64,000 bases of DNA from an uncultured Butyricicoccus sp. (GCA_944376065.1 CALWBL010000001.1:372001-436000), one strand, 5' to 3'. Positions 42,997 to 52,873 are shown, counted from the stretch's first letter. The notes: a model not told the origin generated them from the letters alone. Numbers and translations: made by a program.

Positions 42997-43917
42997 TTAA
43001 CCTATAAACTCATGCAGAACGGACGATTCTGGCATATAGGATTTGTAATCAATAAAACCAAATAGTTTTTCTACATCGCAAATTTGAGAAAGCCCTGCAT
43101 TTCTAAGCTCTGTTTCCTTTTCTTCAAGTTCATTTCTAAGTATGTCCATAAAGATAAGAGTTTCATACGGCAAATATGAATCAATAATACAATTTGCAAA
43201 GCCTTTATAAGGGTCAATGTATATCCTTTCTCCACGCTTTACAGATTTCCACTGTTTTATGGTTATTTCCACACTTGCATTTCTGAATTTTGCATCTCTA
43301 ACCGCACGTCTGCAAAATCTGAGTTGGTCTGGTGATAATATGCCTTCACCTGTATTTAAACTGCTTGCAATGGATATATAAACACCTGAAGCCCTTTGTT
43401 CAAGGCCTCCCATTAGCATATCATTGAAAGAATGTATTCCTTCGATTATAACCATTCCATCATCTGAAAGTGAAAGCTGTTTTACTTTATTAGTTCGCTC
43501 TTTTTTGGAAAAATCAAAAGTCGGAACAGCTATTTCCTTGCCTTCTGTCAGATTTTTTAAATGCTCATGTAAAAGTGGTAAATCCATACAAAGAGGGGAT
43601 TCAAAATCATAAACCCCATTTTCATCATCCCATGGAACTTCATAACTATCACGACTAAGATAGTAATCATCCATAGAAATTATATCTGATTTTACTCCTA
43701 TTTTCTTTATAGCACGACATAGTCTGTCGGCGGTTGTTGTTTTACCGCTGGAAGATGGTCCACAAAGTAAAATAATTGGTTTTTGTTTTCTATGATTAAC
43801 AAGCTGCTGTGCAACTCGCTCGACCTGCTCTATGTAGTATTGCTCACAGTGCATGATAAAATCTTTTGAGTTTTGTTTTGCCTGCTCATTTATCCAGCCG
43901 AGTTCATATGTTGCCAT
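42997..43917 (-). CDS. Uridine kinase-like P-loop nucleoside kinase
   Basis: 306 residues: Walker A LLCGPSSSGKTTTADRL (about 49-65), SMDDYYLSRD, VIIEGIHSFND and RRAVRDAKFRNA, as in the phosphoribulokinase/uridine kinase family. Many Clostridia have a longer version with an extra N-terminal TGS-like domain (about 550 residues); here only the kinase part is present. Substrate not certain. Confidence 0.82.
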   Translation of the reverse strand: MATYELGWINEQAKQNSKDFIMHCEQYYIEQVERVAQQLVNHRKQKPIILLCGPSSSGKTTTADRLCRAIKKIGVKSDIISMDDYYLSRDSYEVPWDDENGVYDFESPLCMDLPLLHEHLKNLTEGKEIAVPTFDFSKKERTNKVKQLSLSDDGMVIIEGIHSFNDMLMGGLEQRASGVYISIASSLNTGEGILSPDQLRFCRRAVRDAKFRNASVEITIKQWKSVKRGERIYIDPYKGFANCIIDSYLPYETLIFMDILRNELEEKETELRNAGLSQICDVEKLFGFIDYKSYMPESSVLHEFIG

Positions 43918-43951
43918 GGTATTTCCTCACATTCTCAAAATATATGAATTA

Positions 43952-45412
43952 TTAAAGCATCATTAGTTTTTGCTTTCCTATAATGATACGCTCATATGAC
44001 TCCATATATTCCTTTGGGTATTTAGGATTTACAAAACGGGTTATTTTACCTGTTTTTAGGTCTACATGCTTGCTTACAGCACCAGCACCAACTGACAAAA
44101 TACTTTGAATTTCTTCCATCATAGCGATATTATAAATACTTTCGGTTTGCGGCTTGCACCAACCAACATTTTCAAACCCACCCGCTGTAAATTTTTGTCT
44201 ATATAGATAATAAGGCCCATAACCTGCACTGCTTAATAAATTTGATGCGGTGTCCAGCATTTGTTTTACTGAGTTATGCTGCTTTGAATTTGCCTCTTTA
44301 TCATATAAATCAGCACCACGCTTAATAGCCAATGTGTGAACGGTTATATTTTCCGGTTTTAAAGCTATAAGTGAAGTAACAGTATTTTTAAAGCTCTCTG
44401 GGGTGTCACCCAAAAGTCCCGCAATAGTATCCATATTTATAACTGAAAAGCCTGCTTTTCTTGCGATTTCATAGGCTTTTATCACATCATCTGAGCTATG
44501 ATGTCTTCCTATATTCTTTAGAACAGTGTCATTCATAGTTTGCGGATTTATGGAAACTCTATCCGCACCGCCTGTTTTAATCGCCTTAATTTTTTCATCT
44601 GTTATTGTGTCTGGTCTGCCTGCCTCAACAGTATATTCGATAATGCTTGACATATCAAATGAATTTTTAACGCAGTCCATAACTTTTTCAAGCTGCTCAG
44701 GTGAAAGTGTTGTTGGGGTACCTCCACCGATATAAATAGTAGAAAGCACTCTACCTGTATTTGCTACAATTTCACCTGTTTGTTTAATTTCCTCACATAA
44801 ATAATCCACATAAGGCGGAATAAGGTCAGCAGCTTTTTCAATGGACTGTGATACAAATGAGCAATAAGCACATCTTGACGGACAGAATGGAATACCTATA
44901 TAAAGCGAAACCGAGTTTTGTGGTAAAAGCTCCAATGCCTTTTGAGCATGAGCGGCTGCACGCATAGTAATAGCAGTTCTTTCCGGCGAAACACCAAACT
45001 TTTCACGAAACTGAACAGCCGCTTGTGGTCTTGTAATCCCACGCTCCATAAGACCTCTTGCAAGTTTTGCTGGACGGACACCTGTAAGACTTCCCCACTC
45101 TGGCGCTTTATCCAAAAATAATAAAATAGCATCATAAATAGAAAGTTTTACAATCTCTGTAAGCACTCTTTTATTAGCAAGCTCATCTGTATCTGGCAAA
45201 ATTGCCACTCTTGCTCTTTGCTCTAGTCTGGAATCAATTCTTACTATTGCAGTAGCAGTAGCATTTTTACCATCTATTTTGAGTTGACTTATACAATAAT
45301 CACCTTGTTCCGGCTCTATATCTGCCTGCTCTGTTATAACAGTTGGCATCAAATGCAGAATCATTTCTTCTACGGCATGGCGTAAATCATGCCCCTTTAG
45401 AATATAAATCAC
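43952..45412 (-). CDS. hemZ: Coproporphyrinogen III oxidase-like radical SAM protein HemZ
   Basis: 486 residues: an N-terminal extension of about 155 residues, then the radical SAM core with FCPSRCAYCSF, IYIGGGTPTTLS and the HemN-like C-terminal part. The long N-terminal part (SLTGVRPAKLARGLMERG) is typical of HemZ. Its start overlaps the MBL-fold gene stop by 4 bases. No other heme genes here. Confidence 0.87.
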   Translation of the reverse strand: MIYILKGHDLRHAVEEMILHLMPTVITEQADIEPEQGDYCISQLKIDGKNATATAIVRIDSRLEQRARVAILPDTDELANKRVLTEIVKLSIYDAILLFLDKAPEWGSLTGVRPAKLARGLMERGITRPQAAVQFREKFGVSPERTAITMRAAAHAQKALELLPQNSVSLYIGIPFCPSRCAYCSFVSQSIEKAADLIPPYVDYLCEEIKQTGEIVANTGRVLSTIYIGGGTPTTLSPEQLEKVMDCVKNSFDMSSIIEYTVEAGRPDTITDEKIKAIKTGGADRVSINPQTMNDTVLKNIGRHHSSDDVIKAYEIARKAGFSVINMDTIAGLLGDTPESFKNTVTSLIALKPENITVHTLAIKRGADLYDKEANSKQHNSVKQMLDTASNLLSSAGYGPYYLYRQKFTAGGFENVGWCKPQTESIYNIAMMEEIQSILSVGAGAVSKHVDLKTGKITRFVNPKYPKEYMESYERIIIGKQKLMML

Positions 45413-46038
45413 TTGTTTGCCTCACGCATATATCTATTATGTTCTCTTTCTTCTTGCAGTGTGGAAAAATCATCATGTCCAGGAAATACCTTGTAATCTC
45501 CTTGCATATCATATAGCTTTTTCAGTGAGCGAAGCATTGTTGGATAGTCGCCACCCGCAAGGTCACATCTTCCACATTGTCTGCGGAAAAGTGTATCACC
45601 AGTAAACATAACATCTTCCACAACAATTACACTAGAGCCTGGTGTATGACCTGGAGTGCTGATGTATTTTGCAGTCAAAGAACCAATTTTAATTTCAGTT
45701 CCGTCCTCTGCCTTAATATCGACAGGGGTTTCTTTAAAATTCTTAACAAATGGCTTAAATTCTCCCATAGCCTCTTTATTAAGCAGCCATAAATCATCTT
45801 TATTGCATACAAGTTTAGCACCAGTAGCATTAACAACATCATGTACCGCTAAAATATGGTCAAAATGACCATGAGTTAAAAGCACATATCTAAGATTTAT
45901 TTTTTCATCTTCTATTGATTTTAAAATAGCCTTTGCATTATCGCCGGGGTCAATAACAGCGCCCTCCATAGTATTTTCATCATAGAAGATATAACAATTT
46001 GTGGAAACCATGCCAACTGTTAAATGTAAGATTTTCAT
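45409..46038 (-). CDS. MBL-fold metallohydrolase, glyoxalase II-like
   Basis: 209 residues with the metal motif THGHFDH (HxHxDH), STPGHTPGSS, FTGDTLFRRQCGRCDL and a final VFPGHD. Resembles B. subtilis YqgX-type thioesterase-like hydrolases. Between dtd and hemZ in an order that is common in Clostridia; substrate unknown. Confidence 0.9.
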   Translation of the reverse strand: MKILHLTVGMVSTNCYIFYDENTMEGAVIDPGDNAKAILKSIEDEKINLRYVLLTHGHFDHILAVHDVVNATGAKLVCNKDDLWLLNKEAMGEFKPFVKNFKETPVDIKAEDGTEIKIGSLTAKYISTPGHTPGSSVIVVEDVMFTGDTLFRRQCGRCDLAGGDYPTMLRSLKKLYDMQGDYKVFPGHDDFSTLQEEREHNRYMREANK

Positions 46039-46060
46039 TTTTATTTATCCTTTTAATTTT

Positions 46061-46513
46061 TTATTTGCCCATTTCTTCTGTATCAAGCCAAATGGTAACT
46101 GGACCATCGTTTATAAGCTCAACCTGCATATCTGCACCAAATTCACCTGTCTGAACTTTAAGACCTGTGTTTTTACAGTGCATAATAAAAGATTCATAAA
46201 GAGGGATTGCAGTATCCGGACGGGCTGCACGCACAAAGCTAGGGCGTTTTCCCTTTTTGCAGTCACCATAAAGCGTAAACTGAGAAACAACCAACAGTTC
46301 TCCATTTATATCTTTTACAGAGAGGTTCATTTTATCTTGTTCATCGGTAAAAATACGAAGTCCAGTACATTTTTCCACTAGATACTGCACTTGTTTTTCT
46401 GTATCATCTTCACCTATTCCAAGAAGAATAAGCAATCCCTTATTTATTTGACCTGTAACCTTTGAATCAATAGTGACAGATGCACATTTTACACGCTGAA
46501 TAAGTGCACGCAT
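46061..46513 (-). CDS. dtd: D-aminoacyl-tRNA deacylase
   Basis: 150 residues; frees tRNA from D-amino acids. MRALIQRVKCASVTID start, the SQFTLYGDCKKGKRPSF catalytic motif and the NDGPVTIWLDT end (Gly-Pro) are diagnostic. Follows rel by 16 bases. Confidence 0.96.
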   Translation of the reverse strand: MRALIQRVKCASVTIDSKVTGQINKGLLILLGIGEDDTEKQVQYLVEKCTGLRIFTDEQDKMNLSVKDINGELLVVSQFTLYGDCKKGKRPSFVRAARPDTAIPLYESFIMHCKNTGLKVQTGEFGADMQVELINDGPVTIWLDTEEMGK

Positions 46514-46529
46514 ATTTTTATGCTCCTTT

Positions 46530-48719
46530 TTAGTTTTCGGCTGTACGTGTCACATCAAGCACGCCTTTAATTTTTTTAAGTTTGTTAATTATATTATCGA
46601 GCTGACCAATGCCTGAAACATCTATAACTGTTGTAATCATGCCAAAGCCATCATTCAAATCTTTAGCGGAAAGCTCATGTACATTTACATGTGATTGAGC
46701 TAGCAATACCGCAACATCACTGAGTACACCAATTCTGCTTTTGGTTGATATTTGGAGTCCGGTTGAAAATCTATTTTTCTTTCTATCGAGAGATTCTTCG
46801 TCCCACCAAACTCTAATCCAGCGGTTTTCTTCGTCCTTGTTGCCATTGTTTCTAACATTTATACAGTCTTTTCTGTGTATAGAAACACCATATCCGCGGG
46901 TTACAAATCCAATTATATCATCACCAGGAATTGGTGTGCAGCATCTTGCAAACTTAACAAGGCAGTTGTCAATGCCTTCAACCATAACACCAGATTCACT
47001 CTTACCTCTTTTCTTTTCACTTTGAGGTTGCTCAATTTTTTCTACTTTTTCTTGAGCTTTACGAACTTTCATAACATCGTCCTTAATCTTATTAAGAACC
47101 TTTGTTATTGTTATTCCACCGTAACCAATAGCAGCATAAAGTTCGTCCATAGTGGAAAATGTGAATTTTGCAAGGATATTTTTTTGTATTTCTTCATTTT
47201 CATAGAAACCATTATACATAAGGTTGGCTTTAAGTTCTCTATCAAGCTCCGCCTTACCTTGTTCAATGTTTTCTTCACGACATTCCTTTTTAAACCACTG
47301 TTTAATTTTATTTCTAGCCTCTGTGGTTTTGACAATTTTAACCCAGTTTCTTGATGGACCATGAGTTTCTTTTGATGTTAAAATTTCGACAATATCGCCA
47401 TTTTTAAGCTGTGAATCAATAGGAGCTATTCTGCCGTTTACCTTTGCACCGACCATACGATTTCCAACAGCTGAATGTATAGCATAAGCAAGGTCAATAG
47501 GCGTTGCACCCGCTGGCATATTTACAACATCACCTTTTGGTGTAAATACAAAAACTTCATCTGCAAACAAATCAACTTTGATTGCTTTAATGAAATCCTC
47601 AGCTTCAGTATCTTGCTGTGCCTCTAAAAGCTGACGAATCCAAGCAAAAGCCTGTTCATTGCCTGTCTTATCAAGACCCTGTTTATATTTCCAGTGAGCT
47701 GCAACACCAAATTCAGCCATTTTGTGCATTTCTTCGGTACGAATCTGGATTTCAAATGGGATACCCTCTCGACCTATTACAGTAGTATGAAGTGATTGAT
47801 AGCCGTTTGGTTTAGGGGTGGAGATATAATCTTTAAATCGACCAGGAATTGGCTTATAAAGGTCATGAACATATCCAAGCACATTATAGCAGTTTGTAAC
47901 GCTGTCCACTATAACACGAACCGCACAAATATCATAGATTTCATTTATAGTTTTGTGCTGTGAATACATTTTGCGATAAATGGAATATATATGCTTAACT
48001 CTTGCAGAAATAGTATTTTTAATTTCTGCTTCTTTTAACTTTTCACTTATACATTCCTTGATATGATTTAAAAATTCCTCATGTTGACTTGACTGTTTTT
48101 CCAGTCCATCAACAATTTCCTGATAGCCAATAGGGTCGAGGCATTTAAGTGATAAATCCTCAAGCTCCCATTTGATGCGGCTCATACCCAAACGATGGGC
48201 AATAGGAGCATAAATTTCCATTGTTTCGAGAGCTTTATCACGCTGTTTACGCTCTGGCAAAAACTGAAATGTTCTTGCATTATGCAATCTATCAGCAAGT
48301 TTTATAAGTATAACTCTAATATCTTTTGCCATAGCAAGGAACATTTTTCGTAAATCTTCAAATTGCTCCTGCTCTTTTGAATAACGCAGCATTCCAAGCC
48401 TTGTTACGCCGTCCACAAGCTCTGCAACCGATGTACCAAATTTATTTTCAATTTCCTTATAACCAAATTCAGTGTCTTCAATGCAGTCATGCAAAAGACC
48501 TGCACAAATAGAGTCTGTATCAAGACCCATTTCGACTATAATTTCAGCAACGGAAACAGGGTGAATAATATATGGCTCACCATTTTTACGTTTTTGCCCC
48601 TGATGAGCGGCGTTTGCACATTCATAGGCTGCCCTGATTTTCTTTTCATTTGTAGCGGGATTTTGTTTTTTGGCACGCTCTACTAAAAAATCTATTTTTG
48701 TTTGAATCGGAGAAGTCAT
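46530..48719 (-). CDS. relA: Bifunctional (p)ppGpp synthetase/hydrolase Rel
   Basis: 729 residues: N-terminal HD hydrolase (AGLLHDCIEDTEFGY, LIKLADRLHNART), synthetase domain (about 200-340; YQSLHTTVIG), TGS domain (about 390-450; DVVNMPAGATPIDLAYAIHS), a linker with CCTPIPGDDIIGF, and a C-terminal ACT domain. Full-length Rel, so both activities are expected. Between recJ and dtd, the usual order; apt, often found between recJ and relA, is absent. Confidence 0.96.
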   Translation of the reverse strand: MTSPIQTKIDFLVERAKKQNPATNEKKIRAAYECANAAHQGQKRKNGEPYIIHPVSVAEIIVEMGLDTDSICAGLLHDCIEDTEFGYKEIENKFGTSVAELVDGVTRLGMLRYSKEQEQFEDLRKMFLAMAKDIRVILIKLADRLHNARTFQFLPERKQRDKALETMEIYAPIAHRLGMSRIKWELEDLSLKCLDPIGYQEIVDGLEKQSSQHEEFLNHIKECISEKLKEAEIKNTISARVKHIYSIYRKMYSQHKTINEIYDICAVRVIVDSVTNCYNVLGYVHDLYKPIPGRFKDYISTPKPNGYQSLHTTVIGREGIPFEIQIRTEEMHKMAEFGVAAHWKYKQGLDKTGNEQAFAWIRQLLEAQQDTEAEDFIKAIKVDLFADEVFVFTPKGDVVNMPAGATPIDLAYAIHSAVGNRMVGAKVNGRIAPIDSQLKNGDIVEILTSKETHGPSRNWVKIVKTTEARNKIKQWFKKECREENIEQGKAELDRELKANLMYNGFYENEEIQKNILAKFTFSTMDELYAAIGYGGITITKVLNKIKDDVMKVRKAQEKVEKIEQPQSEKKRGKSESGVMVEGIDNCLVKFARCCTPIPGDDIIGFVTRGYGVSIHRKDCINVRNNGNKDEENRWIRVWWDEESLDRKKNRFSTGLQISTKSRIGVLSDVAVLLAQSHVNVHELSAKDLNDGFGMITTVIDVSGIGQLDNIINKLKKIKGVLDVTRTAEN

Positions 48720-48746
48720 AATATTTTCCTCCTTTTATATAAAATT

Positions 48747-50825
48747 TTATTTACTCATACTGCGGAGAGTTGCAAGCACAACGGATTTTGAAATATCAGC
48801 TTTTCCTTCAAATGGTTTAAGCATAATATTGAGAAGCCCATCTCTGAAGTTATAGTCAAGCAGTTGACTTTCGCTAAAAACATCAAGGCAAACGAAAAGT
48901 TTGCCAATATTTATTTCTCGCTTGCTCTCCCACTGAATACGTCTTGACAGTGCGTTAGAATGTACTCTTAAAATGCCTTCCTCTGCTCTGCTTATTATAT
49001 GACGCCACACAGCAACTAAATCGGGTCTATCTGGATATAATACTCTTGCTTCTTGAGCTGTTAAAGCTCCATCTGACATATACCTTTGATAAATTGATAA
49101 TAATTTCTCGTCTGCTTTGATTTCGCAGCTGCTTAGTTTTACATCTTTTAAAATCATTTGAACTGTGCGGTGTGAGCGAAATTCATTTATTTCTAAACTA
49201 AATGCCACATCGACAAAATTACCTTGAGCAAAACCGCAGCCACCCGCACCAGTGCCAAAAAGCATAGCTGTGTATGTAACCCCATCTTTCATCAGTGTAA
49301 GCCTAACATGTTTATCGCTTGAAATTGGAGTTATTTCCTCAACGGACATATCATACATTGAAAAAACTGGCTGAGGATTTTTCATTCCAAAAGGCTCCAG
49401 TGCTAAAAGAGAATCAACAGCCGTTTCAGTTATATAGTCTGGTGTAATTTCACAGTCAATATTGACAATCGGAAGCAAATCTTTTGGGTCTATATGCTCA
49501 TTTGCATATGATTTAACCTCCTTTTTAAACTGCTCTATATTTTCCTGCTTTATTGTTAAACCAGCTGCAAGCTCATGTCCACCATATTTATCAAGCAGAT
49601 GTTCACTATTTGTAAGAGCTTCAAATAAATTAAACCCTTTCATGGAGCGACCTGAACCCTTGCCTATACCATCATCAACAGCAATTAAAATGACTGGACA
49701 AGCGTATCTATCACACAGCCTTGATGATACGATTCCAATAACGCCATGATGCCAGCCTTGTCCATCTAATACAATAATTTTATCTTCAAGCGGATTATAA
49801 CTTTTGCGCAGCAAAACAAGTGCTTGCTCCAAAATATCATTTTCAGCCTCTTGACGCTGTTTATTTTGCTCACAAAGCAAAGCTGCAAGTTCTTGTGCTC
49901 TAACAGGGTCATCCGTAAGAAAAAGCTCAACCGCCTGTTCTGTGTTACCCATACGACCGGCAGCGTTTATTCGTGGTGCAAGCACAAAACTAATAGTTGA
50001 GGCTGTAAGTCTGCGGTTTTTTTGACCGGCCTCACGCAGCAGCATTTCAAGCCCCAGATTTTTTGTGTTTTCCATGCATTTAAGACCATGATTAACTATT
50101 ATACGGTTTTCGGCAATGATCGGCATAACATCGGCAACCGTACCCAAAGAAACTAAATCTGAGTAATTTTCTATTATTTGTTGTAGTTTCTCCTTACCTT
50201 CCATTGCGCAAATGAGCTTAAACGCCACACCAACTCCTGCAAGCTCATCAAATGGATAATCACAATCACTTCTTCTAGGATTTACAACAGCGGTTGCAAC
50301 TGGCAGATTTTCCAAACACTCATGATGGTCTGTAACAATCATGCGAATACCGAGATTGCTTGCATATTCTATCTCCTCAAGAGCCGTAACACCCGAATCA
50401 ACTGTAACAATGGTCCTTACACCTTGCTTATATAGTGTATCCATTGCAGAGCAGGAAAGACCATATCCCTCACTTAATCTATTTGGGATATAATAATCAG
50501 CATTCGCACCTCTGCTTTTTAAATATCTCAAAAGCACACAAGTTGCGGTTATTCCATCGACATCATAATCGCCAAAAACTATTATTTTTTCATTTTTTTC
50601 GATTGCATCTTCAAGAGCCTGTACCGCCAAATCCATGTCCTTGAGCAGCATTGGGTCATATAAGTGTTCCAAATCTGTTGCAAGAAATCTCTCAGCTTTA
50701 TCTTTTGTGTCAAAACCTCTTGCACAAAGCACCGCTGCCGCAAGCGGAGAGAATCCACAGGATGTGGAAAGAGAGCGAGCGCTATTTAGTTCTGGCGTCG
50801 CAGTCACCCATTTTTTGATTTTCAT
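48747..50825 (-). CDS. recJ: Single-stranded-DNA-specific exonuclease RecJ
   Basis: 692 residues. DHH phosphoesterase motifs FGDYDVDGITAT, TVDSGVTA and VTDHHE; DHHA1 region with SGRSMKGFNLF and KYGGHELAAGLT; OB-fold and a C-terminal domain. A 5'-3' exonuclease for recombination and repair. ATG at 50825 with AGAAGGGG upstream; own promoter at 50882-50910. Confidence 0.95.
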   Translation of the reverse strand: MKIKKWVTATPELNSARSLSTSCGFSPLAAAVLCARGFDTKDKAERFLATDLEHLYDPMLLKDMDLAVQALEDAIEKNEKIIVFGDYDVDGITATCVLLRYLKSRGANADYYIPNRLSEGYGLSCSAMDTLYKQGVRTIVTVDSGVTALEEIEYASNLGIRMIVTDHHECLENLPVATAVVNPRRSDCDYPFDELAGVGVAFKLICAMEGKEKLQQIIENYSDLVSLGTVADVMPIIAENRIIVNHGLKCMENTKNLGLEMLLREAGQKNRRLTASTISFVLAPRINAAGRMGNTEQAVELFLTDDPVRAQELAALLCEQNKQRQEAENDILEQALVLLRKSYNPLEDKIIVLDGQGWHHGVIGIVSSRLCDRYACPVILIAVDDGIGKGSGRSMKGFNLFEALTNSEHLLDKYGGHELAAGLTIKQENIEQFKKEVKSYANEHIDPKDLLPIVNIDCEITPDYITETAVDSLLALEPFGMKNPQPVFSMYDMSVEEITPISSDKHVRLTLMKDGVTYTAMLFGTGAGGCGFAQGNFVDVAFSLEINEFRSHRTVQMILKDVKLSSCEIKADEKLLSIYQRYMSDGALTAQEARVLYPDRPDLVAVWRHIISRAEEGILRVHSNALSRRIQWESKREINIGKLFVCLDVFSESQLLDYNFRDGLLNIMLKPFEGKADISKSVVLATLRSMSK

Positions 50826-50881
50826 GTTTGCCCCTTCTCAGACCATAATAAAGATTATGTCTGGTATTTATAATTGTACAC

Positions 50882-50910
50882 ATTATAACAAATTTTTGTA
50901 CAAATAACAA
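50882..50910 (-). promoter_or_regulatory. Promoter of the recJ operon
   Basis: Minus strand TTGTTA, 17 bases, TATAAT. The leader carries a small imperfect hairpin (AGAC-ATAAT/ATTAT-GTCT). Confidence 0.65.
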
Positions 50911-50942
50911 CTACTTTGACCATGCAGAGGCTAAAATATGGT

Positions 50943-50988
50943 AAAAAATACAAGGGTACAGCATTTTTGCATACCATACCCAAACTTG
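50943..50988 (-). terminator. Terminator of the lysO genes
   Basis: CAAG...GGGTA pairs with TACCC...TTG (imperfect stem), followed by TATTTTTT on the minus strand, about 15 bases past the gene end. Confidence 0.6.
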
Positions 50989-51001
50989 TTATATATTCAC
51001 T

Positions 51002-51601
51002 TTAAAATGCTGCATAGCAAAAAGACATAATAGCGGGCACACATGCCGAACAAATAACACCATTTAGCACAGAAAAAACGACTGTTTTCTCATCTGTATA
51101 ACGTATCATCATAGGCAAAGTTGTGTCCTCGCTTGTAGCACCAGCCGGTGCAATGCATGTATAATAATTAAACTTAACAGCAATCACTGGAATTACAAAG
51201 AATGAAATTATTTCTCTCATTAAATTGCTTAAAAATGCGATACTTCCATATTCTGCACCCGATAAATTTCCTATGGCAACACCTGTTAGGCTATACCAGC
51301 CAAGACCGCCCGAAATTGCCAAACTCTCTCTCATTGGTTCATTTAAAACAAAACTACATATCACTCCACCAATCAGAGAGCCTGCAACAATACCCATTGG
51401 TATAAGTAAAAGTTTTAGATGATATTTTTTCATTTGCTCTACAATGCTTTCATGAAGCCCTACGCTTATACCAACTAGCACCATAGTTGCATATAAAATA
51501 TAATCTGTGTGGCTTGCAAGATAATCAAACAATGTAAATTCCAAACCGGAAAGACCATAAAAAGTTCCCAAAACAAGAGCAATAACCGCTAAAATTACCA
51601 T
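51002..51601 (-). CDS. LysO-family lysine exporter, C-terminal half protein
   Basis: 199 residues, about five or six membrane helices, with GGLGWYSLTGVAIGNLSGAEYG and GATSEDTTLPMMIRY, the family core. Matches the second half of LysO (YbjE). The ATG follows the stop of the N-terminal half with no gap (TAAATG), so the two halves are separately translated but coupled. Split LysO pairs are frequent in Clostridia, so this is probably a working two-part exporter. Confidence 0.85.
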   Translation of the reverse strand: MVILAVIALVLGTFYGLSGLEFTLFDYLASHTDYILYATMVLVGISVGLHESIVEQMKKYHLKLLLIPMGIVAGSLIGGVICSFVLNEPMRESLAISGGLGWYSLTGVAIGNLSGAEYGSIAFLSNLMREIISFFVIPVIAVKFNYYTCIAPAGATSEDTTLPMMIRYTDEKTVVFSVLNGVICSACVPAIMSFCYAAF

Positions 51602-51889
51602 TTATTCTCCCTCCTGCTCTTTTTTATCCTTATCAAAAAAGCGTTCAGTTAAGAAATATACAATAATTGTGCTTAAAATAGTTGGCACCAGGCAGAAAAC
51701 AAGACTTTTTACACCCAAACTTGTAAGTTCGTTAATTAAATTTTCACGTCTGCCAAGCATCACTCCCATAGCGAAAATAAGCAGCATTGTCATGAAAACT
51801 TGCATTTTTTCATTTAGCTTTTTTAGTTTCCTTGGAAAGCAAAATCTACCAATAACAACACCAATAAGCATAAAAATTAAAATTTCCAT
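51602..51889 (-). CDS. LysO-family lysine exporter, N-terminal half protein
   Basis: 95 residues, three membrane helices (about 2-18, 30-48, 58-80) with MLLIFAMGVMLGRRENLI, the DUF340 part of LysO. Ends in a charged KDKKEQEGE tail directly before the C-terminal half. Follows the rpe terminator. Confidence 0.82.
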   Translation of the reverse strand: MEILIFMLIGVVIGRFCFPRKLKKLNEKMQVFMTMLLIFAMGVMLGRRENLINELTSLGVKSLVFCLVPTILSTIIVYFLTERFFDKDKKEQEGE

Positions 51890-51906
51890 TTAAAAACTCC
51901 CACACA

Positions 51907-51940
51907 TAAAAAAATCCGCAAAGTTTTAACTCCTGCGGAT
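51907..51940 (-). terminator. Terminator of rpe
   Basis: ATCCGCA (51914-51920) pairs with TGCGGAT (51934-51940), then a seven-base T-run on the minus strand. Confidence 0.85.
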
Positions 51941-51950
51941 AGATTTTGGT

Positions 51951-52634
51951 TTATTTTATCCAATCAGCTTTTTCCAGACCTTTTTCAAAGACTTCATAAA
52001 ATGCCTTTACATTTTTCTGAATATCGCCCTCGAAAACCGCTGAACCTGCAACAATTACATTCGCACCTGCTGCAACAATATCAGCAGTGTTTCCAATTTT
52101 TGCACCGCCGTCAATTTCGAGTTCACAGTTGTAATTATTTTCATTTATTACTTTACGGATAAATTTAATTCTATCAATGCTTTCGGGGATGAATCCCTGT
52201 CCGCCAAAGCCTGGCTCAACTGTCATAAGCAGCACCATATCACAATATGGCAGCAGTGGCAGCAAAACTTCAACAGGTGTTTTCGGTTTAATTACACAAG
52301 AGGCTTTTATGCCTGCATTTTTGATTTTTTTAAGTTGCTCTAAGGTGTCGCCATTTGACTCATAGTGAACGGTTAAAATATCTGCACCCGCTTTGATAAA
52401 CTCGTCAATATATTGGTCTGGATTTGAAATCATCAAATGTACATCTAAAACCGCATCGGTTGCAGCTCTAAGAGATTTTAAAACCGGAACTCCCAATGAA
52501 ATATTAGGAACAAAATGACCATCCATAACATCTACATGAATATAATCTGCACCAGCATTCACAGCAAGTTCTACATCTCGTCCTAAATTTGCAAAATCCG
52601 CCGACAAAATAGACGGGCAAAGTTTAATTTTCAT
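51951..52634 (-). CDS. rpe: Ribulose-phosphate 3-epimerase
   Basis: 227 residues; interconverts ribulose-5-phosphate and xylulose-5-phosphate in the pentose phosphate pathway. KLCPSILSADFANLG, HVDVMDGHFVPNISLG, HLMI, MTVEPGFGGQGFIPE and EIDGGAKIGNT are all the expected motifs. ATG at 52634 fits the family start; GAGAGG lies 12-13 bases upstream. Often next to rsgA-stk in Firmicutes; not so here. Confidence 0.96.
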   Translation of the reverse strand: MKIKLCPSILSADFANLGRDVELAVNAGADYIHVDVMDGHFVPNISLGVPVLKSLRAATDAVLDVHLMISNPDQYIDEFIKAGADILTVHYESNGDTLEQLKKIKNAGIKASCVIKPKTPVEVLLPLLPYCDMVLLMTVEPGFGGQGFIPESIDRIKFIRKVINENNYNCELEIDGGAKIGNTADIVAAGANVIVAGSAVFEGDIQKNVKAFYEVFEKGLEKADWIK

Positions 52635-52696
52635 AAGCTCTTGTCGTCCTCTCCATACATTAACCTTTTTATGCATTACAGCATAATATATTTTAC

Positions 52697-52783
52697 AAGC
52701 AAGTTTAGCTTGAGCTTTTTAATGCTCGCTATTTGCTTTTTATATATAAGAGCAGGCGGCAAAACACACATTGTCGTCTGCTC
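52697..52783 (+). other. Two hairpins in the rpe-purL intergenic region
   Basis: Part of a 338-base stretch without a gene (52635-52973). First, an imperfect inverted repeat AAGCAA...GAGC/GCTC...TTGCTT (about 52698-52738). Second, a 13-bp stem (52750-52762 with 52771-52783) that needs two G-U pairs on the plus strand and would have C/A clashes on the minus strand, suggesting plus-strand RNA. No convincing promoter was found directly upstream. Confidence 0.4.
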
Positions 52784-52844
52784 CCTTTGATTAAATTATA
52801 CACGAGTGAGCAGGAATTTCAATGAGGTTTTGTCAATTTATCGC

Positions 52845-52873
52845 TTGATTGAAAGTTTACAATGCTGTATGAT
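52845..52873 (+). promoter_or_regulatory. Promoter of purL
   Basis: TTGATT, 17 bases, TATGAT. An overlapping TTGAAA, 18 bases, TATTAT is also possible. Confidence 0.55.

Noticed and set aside
51002..51889. The split lysO as a pseudogene
   Set aside because: Both parts keep sound starts, ribosome binding sites and full helices, and the junction is at the natural domain border; two-gene LysO systems are known in Clostridia.
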